A stretch of 64,000 bases of DNA from Butyrivibrio sp. Su6. GTDB taxonomy: Bacteria; Bacillota; Clostridia; Lachnospirales; Lachnospiraceae. The notes under the pieces are model-generated. The model was not told the DNA's origin, did not search any database, and saw nothing but the letters and a program-made list of their open reading frames with translations. Location of the stretch: contig NZ_FNUR01000010.1 of assembly GCF_900108105.1 (NCBI RefSeq), forward strand, positions 1-64,000, given 5' to 3'. Below are positions 57,446-64,000 of this stretch, piece by piece. Every line of letters starts with the position of its first letter. Position 1 is the stretch's first letter. Position numbers and translations under genes: made by a program.

Positions 57446-58255
57446 ATGGCAAAGAAACCAGAAGAGTTTAAAAAGCAGATGGAAGACAATATGAAGGCTG
57501 CGCCAAATCCCAATTCACATGTAAAAAAAGTGATTGGAATCGTAAGTGGTAAGGGCGGCGTTGGGAAGAGCCTTGTTACAGGTCTTTCAGCAGTGGCTAT
57601 GAATAAAAAAGGCTTTAAGACAGCAATCATGGATGCTGATATAACAGGTCCATCTATCCCCAAGATGTTTGGAATCGGCAAGTTCAATGTTGGAGATGAG
57701 ACAGGTCTTTTACCTGCTACAACTGCTAAGGGCACTAAGGTGATGTCACTTAATATGCTCGTTGAAAATGAGACAGATCCTGTAGTTTGGAGAGGCCCTG
57801 TAATTGCAGGCATTGTAAAACAGTTCTGGTCTGATGTTAACTGGTCAGATGTGGACTTTATGTTTGTGGATATGCCACCAGGAACAGGTGATGTACCGCT
57901 TACAGTTTTCCAGTCACTTCCTGTTGATGGAATAATTGTTGTATCAACTCCTCAGGATTTGGTTGAGATGATCGTTGAAAAAGCTATCAATATGGCCAAT
58001 ATGATGAACGTTCCTGTTCTTGGAATCGTAGAAAACATGAGCTATATGAAGTGCCCACACTGCGGCGAAGCTATAAATATTTTTGGAGACAGCAAGATTG
58101 AGAGCTATGCTGCTTCTAATGGTATAGATATTCTTGGAAGGATTCCTCTTGATCCTGACATTGCAGGACTTTGCGACAATGGAAAGATTGAGGAAATCTC
58201 AGAGGACTATCTTGAAAGCCTTGCATATATTCTTGAGGGAATGGCAGAGCAATAA
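57446..58255 (+). CDS. mrp: Mrp/NBP35-family P-loop ATPase
   Basis: The 269-residue protein has a deviant Walker A (GKGGVGKS, residues 35-42), DADITGPSIPKMFG and a CPHC pair (Cys203 and Cys206) that can bind a shared 4Fe-4S cluster. Members act as iron-sulfur cluster carriers. I choose ATG 57446, with GGAG 11 bases upstream; ATG 57425 is an alternative giving 276 residues. Confidence 0.92.
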   Translation: MAKKPEEFKKQMEDNMKAAPNPNSHVKKVIGIVSGKGGVGKSLVTGLSAVAMNKKGFKTAIMDADITGPSIPKMFGIGKFNVGDETGLLPATTAKGTKVMSLNMLVENETDPVVWRGPVIAGIVKQFWSDVNWSDVDFMFVDMPPGTGDVPLTVFQSLPVDGIIVVSTPQDLVEMIVEKAINMANMMNVPVLGIVENMSYMKCPHCGEAINIFGDSKIESYAASNGIDILGRIPLDPDIAGLCDNGKIEEISEDYLESLAYILEGMAEQ

Positions 58256-58298
58256 AAATAGCATTATCTGTATATTAAAGTAGCTGAGGAAATCATAT

Positions 58299-59711
58299 AT
58301 GAAAATGAGACCTGAGAAAAACCAGGTAACCTGGGCAATTACTATATTTGTTTTAGCTGTGGCACTTATGCTGGCTTACTATATCATTTTTGATGGAACC
58401 ACGCTGGCAAGATCAATTGGCGGAGTGATTGATTCTCTTTCCGGAATCATAATAGGTATAGTTATTGCATTTGTCTTGTTACCGCTCCTGGAGGGAATTG
58501 AGGAAAAGATACTTTATCCATTCTTTAAGCTCATAGGAAAAGAGACATCTGAATTCGATAAAAAAGATAAAAAGAGAAGAGGTCAGATAAGGAAAATAGC
58601 AGTTCTTTTGACTATGATAATCTTCATGCTGATTGTTTACAGTCTGTTCAGGATCATCATCCCGCAGCTTGTTGACAGTATCAAGGAGATTGCAACAAAC
58701 CTTCCTATCTATGTTAAGAACGTGGATGAGTATTCAAACTTATTTTTGAGCAATAATCCTGATCTTCAGAAGATCATTGATTCTCAGCTGGATGCTTATT
58801 ATGAGAACCTGAGTGAGTTTTTGACGAAAAAGCTTATCCCAATGATGCCAAACGTAAATACAATAGTGAAAGTGGCTTCAAAGAGTGTTTTCTCTATCGT
58901 AGGTGGTATCATAAATCTGATAGTCGGCATAATTGTGGCTATCTATGTGCTTAACTCAAAAGAAAAGTTCACGACAGTAGGCAAAAAAATGGCCTATTCT
59001 TTATTTAAGGAGAATTTTGCCAATGAACTGATCGGTGGATTTAGATTTACCAAGACTACATTTGAGAACTTTATTGGCGGCAAGATCATTGATTCACTTA
59101 TAATCGGTGTTATCTGCTATATAGGAGCACTGCTTCTTAAGATTGATTATCCGGTGCTTATTTCGGTTATTGTAGGCGTGACTAACATAATTCCTTTCTT
59201 TGGCCCGTATATCGGAGGAATAGCAGGAGCTCTTTTACTGGTGCTCATTGACCCAATCGAGGCGCTGATATTCCTTATATTTGTAATCGTGCTTCAGCAG
59301 TTTGACGGCAATATCTTAGGACCTATGATCCTTGGAAGCTCAACAGGTCTTTCAAGTTTCTGGGTTATCTTTTCAATCACATTGTTTGGCGGAATGTGGG
59401 GAATTGTTGGATGGCTAATCGGTGTGCCTATCTTTGCTGTGTTCTATGCACTTGTGGGATGGATCACAAATATTCTTTTGGAAAAGAGAAATCTTAGTAC
59501 AAACACAGAGGACTATTATGATCTGGCATACATTGAGGATAAACAGTATAAGCCTTTGAGTGATAAAGAGAACGTTAAGTTCAATGCCAGCAAGGAGGCA
59601 GATACCTTCAAAAAGATCTTTAATGTGGATGGCATAAAAGAAGCTGCAAGGCAGAAGAAAGTTGCAAAGACTGATAAAATCAAGGAACAAACTGAAAAGA
59701 AAGACGTATAA
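58299..59711 (+). CDS. AI-2E family transporter (YdiK/PerM-like permease)
   Basis: The 470-residue membrane protein has about eight helices, a soluble loop of helices after the third (LVDSIKEIATNLPIYVKNV), and the conserved GFRFTKTTFENFIGGK and IPFFGPYIGG stretches of the family. The C-terminal 80 residues are charged and cytoplasmic. The family exports autoinducer-2 or works as ion antiporter; the role here cannot be told. The start has GAGGAAA nearby. Confidence 0.88.
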   Translation: MKMRPEKNQVTWAITIFVLAVALMLAYYIIFDGTTLARSIGGVIDSLSGIIIGIVIAFVLLPLLEGIEEKILYPFFKLIGKETSEFDKKDKKRRGQIRKIAVLLTMIIFMLIVYSLFRIIIPQLVDSIKEIATNLPIYVKNVDEYSNLFLSNNPDLQKIIDSQLDAYYENLSEFLTKKLIPMMPNVNTIVKVASKSVFSIVGGIINLIVGIIVAIYVLNSKEKFTTVGKKMAYSLFKENFANELIGGFRFTKTTFENFIGGKIIDSLIIGVICYIGALLLKIDYPVLISVIVGVTNIIPFFGPYIGGIAGALLLVLIDPIEALIFLIFVIVLQQFDGNILGPMILGSSTGLSSFWVIFSITLFGGMWGIVGWLIGVPIFAVFYALVGWITNILLEKRNLSTNTEDYYDLAYIEDKQYKPLSDKENVKFNASKEADTFKKIFNVDGIKEAARQKKVAKTDKIKEQTEKKDV

Positions 59712-59738
59712 AAAAGAGTTTTGTTGTTTCATTAATGC

Positions 59739-59766
59739 TTGACGAACGTTTTTAAAGGGTTATAAT
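59739..59766 (+). promoter_or_regulatory. Promoter of ilvE
   Basis: TTGACG (59739-59744) and TATAAT (59761-59766) are separated by 16 bases. The pattern is nearly identical to the promoter at 50179-50206. Confidence 0.8.
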
Positions 59767-59816
59767 GATATTTATTAGCGCTTTGACGTATTAAAGTCTA
59801 AAAGGGGATGAAGATT

Positions 59817-60848
59817 ATGAGTAAAAAAAATTTAGATTGGGCAAACATTGGATTTGGCTACATGGTAGCAGATAAGAGATATGTGTCAAACTTCAAGGAT
59901 GGTAAGTGGGATGACGGATGCCTTACAGAGGACTCAAAAGTTGTTTTGAGCGAGGATTCAGGAGTTCTTCATTATGCGCAGGAATGTTTTGAAGGATTAA
60001 AGGCTTACGAGACAGAAGATGGCAAGATCGTTACTTTCAGACCTGACCTCAATGCCAAGAGAATGGTAGATTCAGCAAAGAGACTTGAGATGCCTCCTTT
60101 CCCTGAAGACAGATTCATAAAGGCTGTAGAAGAAGTTGTTGCAGCTAACAGAGACTGGGTTCCTCCTTATGGAAGCGGAGCAACACTTTACATCAGACCT
60201 GTAATGTTTGCAACAGGTAATGTTATCGGTGTTAAACCTGCTGATGAGTATCAGTTCAGAATCTTTGTCACTCCTGTAGGCCCATATTTTAAGGGCGGCG
60301 CAAAGCCAATCGTTGTTAAGATAAGTGATTTTGACAGAGCAGCACCACACGGAACAGGAAATATCAAGGCAGGTCTTAACTATGCTATGAGCTTACATGC
60401 TATCGTTACAGCTCATGAAGAAGGTTTTGCTGAAAATGTATATCTTGATGCAGAATCAAGAACATATATTGAGGAGACAGGCGGAGCAAACATCATCTTT
60501 GTTACAAAGGATGGAGGACTCGTAGTTCCACAGTCACACACAGATTCAATTCTTCCATCTATCACAAGAAGATCAATTGTTTATGTTGCAAGAGAAATTC
60601 TTGGTCTTAATGTTGAGGAGAGACCGGTTAAGCTTTCAGAGGTAGATGATTTTGCAGAGATGGGACTTTGCGGAACAGCTGCTGTTATCAGCCCTGTTGG
60701 CAAGATCAATGACCATGGCAGAGAAATCTGCTTCCCAAGCGGAATGGACGAGATGGGACCAGTTATCAAAAAGCTTTATGACACACTTACAGGAATTCAG
60801 ATGGGCACTGTTGAGGCTCCAGAAGGCTGGATCCATGTGATTGAGTAA
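59817..60848 (+). CDS. ilvE: Branched-chain amino acid aminotransferase
   Basis: The 343-residue PLP enzyme (fold type IV, BCAT II group) carries the Lys of HGTGNIKAGLNYA and the ECFEGLKAY, ARRMVDSAKR-like and VYLDAESRTYIEETGG motifs. It makes valine, leucine and isoleucine from their keto acids. I choose ATG 59817, with GGGG 9 bases upstream; ATG 59808 is too close to that site. It has its own promoter and terminator. Confidence 0.94.
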   Translation: MSKKNLDWANIGFGYMVADKRYVSNFKDGKWDDGCLTEDSKVVLSEDSGVLHYAQECFEGLKAYETEDGKIVTFRPDLNAKRMVDSAKRLEMPPFPEDRFIKAVEEVVAANRDWVPPYGSGATLYIRPVMFATGNVIGVKPADEYQFRIFVTPVGPYFKGGAKPIVVKISDFDRAAPHGTGNIKAGLNYAMSLHAIVTAHEEGFAENVYLDAESRTYIEETGGANIIFVTKDGGLVVPQSHTDSILPSITRRSIVYVAREILGLNVEERPVKLSEVDDFAEMGLCGTAAVISPVGKINDHGREICFPSGMDEMGPVIKKLYDTLTGIQMGTVEAPEGWIHVIE

Positions 60849-60875
60849 TAGAGAGTTGTCTTAGAAATGATGAAG

Positions 60876-60912
60876 GGGCTGTCACACTAAATTAGTGCGA
60901 CAGCCTTATTTT
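60876..60912 (+). terminator. Terminator after ilvE
   Basis: GGCTGTC (60877-60883) and GACAGCC (60899-60905) flank CACTAA/TTAGTG pairing, followed by TTATTTTG. Confidence 0.85.
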
Positions 60913-60958
60913 GTGTTACAATACAAGTTATGAATTAAGTGAAAACGGGGATGAAACT

Positions 60959-61579
60959 TTGATAGCATATGTGAATGGAATTTTGGAAAGTATTGAAGAG
61001 GGAAATGCTGTAGTTGATGTAAATGGCGTTGGCTACAATGTGAATATATCCGGATCTACCATGGACAGGATGCCTGGAATTGGAGAGGCGGTTAAACTCT
61101 ACACTTATACCAATGTAAAAGAGGACGCTTTTACACTGTTTGGTTTTCTTTCAAGGGATGAGCTTAATCTTTTTAAAATGCTCATTACTGTAAATGGCAT
61201 AGGACCTAAGGGAGGCCTTGCTATTTTGTCGGTTATGACGCCTGATGATCTGAGGTTTGCAATTATTGCAGGGGACAGCGGCGCAATTTCCAAAGCTCCC
61301 GGAGTCGGCAAAAAGACAGCAGAGAGGATTACTCTTGAACTCAGGGATAAAATAAAGGCAACAGAAGACAGTATGCTTGCTTCTGCGGCAGGGCTTTCTT
61401 CATCAGACATTGGAGATTCTGAGAGTCCTGCAAGAGATGAGGCTGTGGCAGCGCTTGTTTCTCTCGGATATAATGCGACGGATGCAACAAAGGCCGTTAG
61501 AAAGGTCCTTTCCGTTAATCCGGAAATGTCAGGTGACACTGAGCTTATCTTAAAACAGGCATTAAAAGAGATGTTCTGA
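60959..61579 (+). CDS. ruvA: Holliday junction DNA helicase subunit RuvA
   Basis: I place the start at TTG 60959, with GGGGA 7 bases upstream. This gives the expected N-terminus (MIAYVNGILESI) and a length of 206 residues, close to the 203 of E. coli. The OB domain, two helix-hairpin-helix motifs (TVNGIGPKGGLAIL, KAPGVGKKTAERI) and a C-terminal domain that contacts RuvB follow. ruvB comes 52 bases later. Confidence 0.94.
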   Translation: MIAYVNGILESIEEGNAVVDVNGVGYNVNISGSTMDRMPGIGEAVKLYTYTNVKEDAFTLFGFLSRDELNLFKMLITVNGIGPKGGLAILSVMTPDDLRFAIIAGDSGAISKAPGVGKKTAERITLELRDKIKATEDSMLASAAGLSSSDIGDSESPARDEAVAALVSLGYNATDATKAVRKVLSVNPEMSGDTELILKQALKEMF

Positions 61580-61631
61580 TAATGAAATATGAGATTTTTT
61601 ATAGATTTAATTCATAACAGGGAAGAATTGT

Positions 61632-62663
61632 ATGGAAAAACGTAAGATAGTAACAAATGCCAGGGGAGTAGATACTCAGGAAAACGCAGAGGATGCTAAG
61701 ATAGAAGGCTCACTCAGGCCAAGGAACCTTGATTCATATATTGGTCAAAAGAAAATAAAGGAGAGCCTCAAGATATATATAGAGGCAGCAAAGGGAAGAG
61801 GCGAGAGCCTGGATCACCTTCTTTTTTATGGGCCTCCCGGACTTGGAAAGACGACACTTGCCAGCATTATTGCAAATGAGATGGGGGTTAATATAAAGAT
61901 TACTTCAGGTCCTGCCATAGAAAAGCCCGGTGATATGGCTGCTATACTCAACAATCTGCAGGAGGGAGATGTCCTTTTTGTAGATGAAATCCACAGACTA
62001 AACAGGCAGGTTGAGGAAGTTCTTTATCCTGCTATGGAAGATTACTGTATTGATATCATGATAGGAAAAGGGCCCACAGCAAGGTCTATAAGACTTGACC
62101 TTCCACATTTTACTCTGATTGGAGCAACAACAAGGGCAGGAATGCTCTCAGCGCCTCTCCGTGACAGATTCGGAATGATCCATAGGATGGAATTTTATGA
62201 TATTGATGAGCTTTGCGCTATCATCAGACAGTCTGCCAAAGTTTTGAACGTTGATGTTGATCCTAATGGAGCAAAAGAGATGGCTAGAAGGAGCCGTGGA
62301 ACACCTCGTCTTGCCAACAGGATACTTAAGAGAGTAAGAGATTTTGCCCAGGTAAGGTATGATGGTTCCATAACAGAAGAGGTTGCCAATGTGGCTTTGG
62401 ACCTTATGGATGTAGATAAGCTCGGTCTTGACCATACTGACAGAAATATTCTTTTGACTATGATAAATAAGTTTGGTGGTGGCCCTGTGGGGCTTGATAC
62501 TCTTGCGGCCGCAATAGGTGAGGATTCCGGCACTATTGAAGACGTCTATGAGCCATATCTTATAAAGAATGGACTTATTAACAGAACGCCCAGGGGAAGA
62601 GTTGTAACAGATGAGGCTTATCATCATTTAGGGCTTGAAAACCCAAGCGATGGCGATATATAA
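61632..62663 (+). CDS. ruvB: Holliday junction branch-migration ATPase RuvB
   Basis: The 343-residue AAA+ protein has Walker A GPPGLGKT (residues 67-74), Walker B DEIHR, sensor 1 IGATTRAG and a winged-helix C-terminus ([10 protein letters not shown]). With RuvA it drives branch migration. GGGAAGAA precedes the start. Confidence 0.97.
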   Translation: MEKRKIVTNARGVDTQENAEDAKIEGSLRPRNLDSYIGQKKIKESLKIYIEAAKGRGESLDHLLFYGPPGLGKTTLASIIANEMGVNIKITSGPAIEKPGDMAAILNNLQEGDVLFVDEIHRLNRQVEEVLYPAMEDYCIDIMIGKGPTARSIRLDLPHFTLIGATTRAGMLSAPLRDRFGMIHRMEFYDIDELCAIIRQSAKVLNVDVDPNGAKEMARRSRGTPRLANRILKRVRDFAQVRYDGSITEEVANVALDLMDVDKLGLDHTDRNILLTMINKFGGGPVGLDTLAAAIGEDSGTIEDVYEPYLIKNGLINRTPRGRVVTDEAYHHLGLENPSDGDI

Positions 62664-62721
62664 TCAATGAAGTATACATCGTAATAATTCGATAATTAAT
62701 TTGTGTTCGGGGGGAGTTTAA

Positions 62722-63135
62722 ATGGCATCCAAGACAGATACCGAAGTTATCATTGGCGGGAAAGTTTTTACCTTAAGCGGATATGAAAGTGAAGAGTATC
62801 TGCAGAAGGTTGCTTCATATATCAACAATAAAATTGCTGAATATAATAAGATTGATGGTTTCAAGAGGCAGCCGATTGATACTCAAAATGTCCTGCTGCA
62901 GCTCAACATTGCAGATGATTATTTCAAATCTAAAAAGCAGATTGAGCTTATGGAAGAGCAGCTTTCAGAAAAAGAAAAAGAGCTATATGATCTGAAGCAC
63001 GAGCTTATTGCAACTCAGATCAAGCTTGAGAATACTGAAAAGAACAGTAAGAGCCTGCAGACTAAGCTTGATGATTCATCCAAAAAGATCATTCAGCTTG
63101 AGACTCAGGTCAAAGGAACAGGAAGTAAAAAGTGA
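62722..63135 (+). CDS. zapA: ZapA-like cell-division protein
   Basis: The 137-residue protein has the short ZapA N-terminal domain (EVIIGGKVFTLSGYESEEYL, QKVASYINNKI) followed by a long coiled coil (about 65-135). ZapA tetramers bundle FtsZ. GGGGGGAG lies before ATG. It is often found near U32 peptidase genes in Clostridia, as here. Confidence 0.85.
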   Translation: MASKTDTEVIIGGKVFTLSGYESEEYLQKVASYINNKIAEYNKIDGFKRQPIDTQNVLLQLNIADDYFKSKKQIELMEEQLSEKEKELYDLKHELIATQIKLENTEKNSKSLQTKLDDSSKKIIQLETQVKGTGSKK

Positions 63136-63140
63136 TTGTT

Positions 63141-63168
63141 TAGGCTGTCTGATGACAGCCTATTTTTG
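63141..63168 (+). terminator. Terminator after zapA
   Basis: AGGCTGTC (63142-63149) and GACAGCCT (63154-63161) around TGAT, followed by ATTTTTG. Confidence 0.85.
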
Positions 63169-63182
63169 AGTTAAAAGATATT

Positions 63183-64000
63183 ATGAAGAAAGTAGAATTA
63201 CTTGCCCCGGCCGGGGGCTATGAAACAATGGTTGGCGCCTTTAATGCAGGTGCTGATGCCGTTTATCTTGGTGGAGCGAAATTTGGCGCCAGAGCTTACG
63301 CTGATAATTTTGATACTCAGCAGGTTTTGGACGCTATTTCTTATGCACATTTATTCGGCAAAAAAATCTATATGACTGTGAACACTCTTGTAAAAGAGAG
63401 AGAATACAGTGAGTTATACGATTTTATGCTCCCTTTTGCAGAGAAAAAGCTTGATGGAGTTATTGTTCAGGATCTTGGAGTTATGAAACTAATAAGAGAC
63501 GAATTCCCGGATATTGAACTTCATGCAAGTACACAGGCGACTGTAACAGGTGTAAATGGTGCCAGACTCTTAAAAGAACTTGGCTGTGTAAGAGTCGTTC
63601 CTGCAAGAGAGCTTAGCCTTATGGAGATGAAAGAGATAAGGGAAAAGGCTGATGTGGAAGTAGAAGCCTTTATTCATGGTGCAATGTGTTACTGCTATTC
63701 TGGAATGTGTCTTTTTAGCAGTATGGTTGGAACCAGAAGCGGCAACAGAGGCAGATGTGCACAGCCCTGCAGACTGCCGTATTCTCTTGCAGGCACGAAG
63801 GCTAAAGAGCAGTATCCTCTTAGTCTTAAGGATATGTGCACTGTTTCCATTATTCCTGAACTAATTGAAGCCGGAATAGATTCTTTTAAGATTGAAGGAA
63901 GAATGAAACGCCCTGAATATGCTGCCGGCGTGACATCTATCTACCGCAAATATATCGATCTGTATTATAAAGAGCCTACGGCGCATCATGAGATTTCCAA
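63183..64000 (+). CDS. U32-family peptidase, 5' part only
   Basis: The frame starts at ATG 63183 and runs open to the window end (272 codons). The N-terminus VELLAPAGGYETMVGAF, then GADAVYLGG, and the family signature FIHGAMCYCYSGMC, are typical of U32 peptidases (collagenase-like, also RlhA/TrhP-type RNA hydroxylation proteins). Cys residues in MCYCYSGMC and RGRCAQPCRLPY probably bind an iron-sulfur cluster. The C-terminal part lies beyond the window. Confidence 0.93.
   Translation, partial: MKKVELLAPAGGYETMVGAFNAGADAVYLGGAKFGARAYADNFDTQQVLDAISYAHLFGKKIYMTVNTLVKEREYSELYDFMLPFAEKKLDGVIVQDLGVMKLIRDEFPDIELHASTQATVTGVNGARLLKELGCVRVVPARELSLMEMKEIREKADVEVEAFIHGAMCYCYSGMCLFSSMVGTRSGNRGRCAQPCRLPYSLAGTKAKEQYPLSLKDMCTVSIIPELIEAGIDSFKIEGRMKRPEYAAGVTSIYRKYIDLYYKEPTAHHEIS

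Overview
The window is low-GC DNA with strong AGGAGG-type ribosome sites and gene content of an anaerobic, glycan-degrading, probably motile Firmicute. The best guess is Lachnospiraceae (Butyrivibrio/Pseudobutyrivibrio-like), inferred from gene families and style; no rRNA is present to confirm it. About 47 protein genes can be supported. Nearly all are on the + strand; the exceptions are an AraC regulator and a CBM-bearing secreted protein. No rRNA, tRNA or CRISPR array was seen.

Layout. 0-0.6 kb: 3' remnant of an IS4-type transposase and a half copy of a dispersed repeat. 0.6-5.7 kb: AraC regulator divergent from a GH127-GH31 glycosidase operon. 5.9-10.7 kb: glycerophosphodiesterase, pyruvate phosphate dikinase (with an extra C-terminal tail) and ApbE. 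10.8-16.2 kb: signalling genes (chemoreceptor, RsbW-like kinase, FapA/DUF342 protein with about 12 repeats of 26 residues, PilZ protein). 16.3-25.1 kb: two related giant Ala/Glu-rich coiled-coil surface proteins bracketing a two-gene AmmeMemoRadiSam system. 25.2-27.6 kb: BlaI/BlaR1-like pair plus a small protein. 27.7-35.4 kb: a CBM2-like secreted protein, then an MMPL transporter with a GLUG-repeat surface protein. 35.5-47.8 kb: F-type ATP synthase operon (a, c, b, alpha, gamma, beta, epsilon) running without an obvious terminator into a lipoprotein, an acyltransferase, metH, ilvB and ilvN. 48.5-50.2 kb: 1.77 kb without genes, filled with nested palindromes and repeat families. 50.3-60.8 kb: branched-chain amino acid genes (second ilvN, ilvC, leuC, leuD, ilvE) interspersed with a YfhO-type membrane protein, a CsbB-like glycosyltransferase, an Mrp ATPase and an AI-2E family permease. 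61-64 kb: ruvA, ruvB, zapA and the start of a U32 peptidase.

How they work together. ilvB/ilvN/ilvC/leuC/leuD/ilvE cover most of valine, leucine and isoleucine synthesis; ilvD, leuA and leuB are not here. GH127 and GH31 look like a small inducible plant-glycan pathway under AraC control through TGACACT repeats. The most unusual items are (1) the ATP synthase, which has no separate delta gene but an alpha subunit with about 82 extra N-terminal residues resembling the delta C-terminal domain; (2) the PilZ, coiled-coil, AmmeMemoRadiSam, coiled-coil cluster, whose twin surface proteins share a globular domain and a non-LPXTG C-terminal anchor; and (3) the nested palindromic intergenic region at 48.7-50.0 kb, with a related half copy at 0.35 kb.
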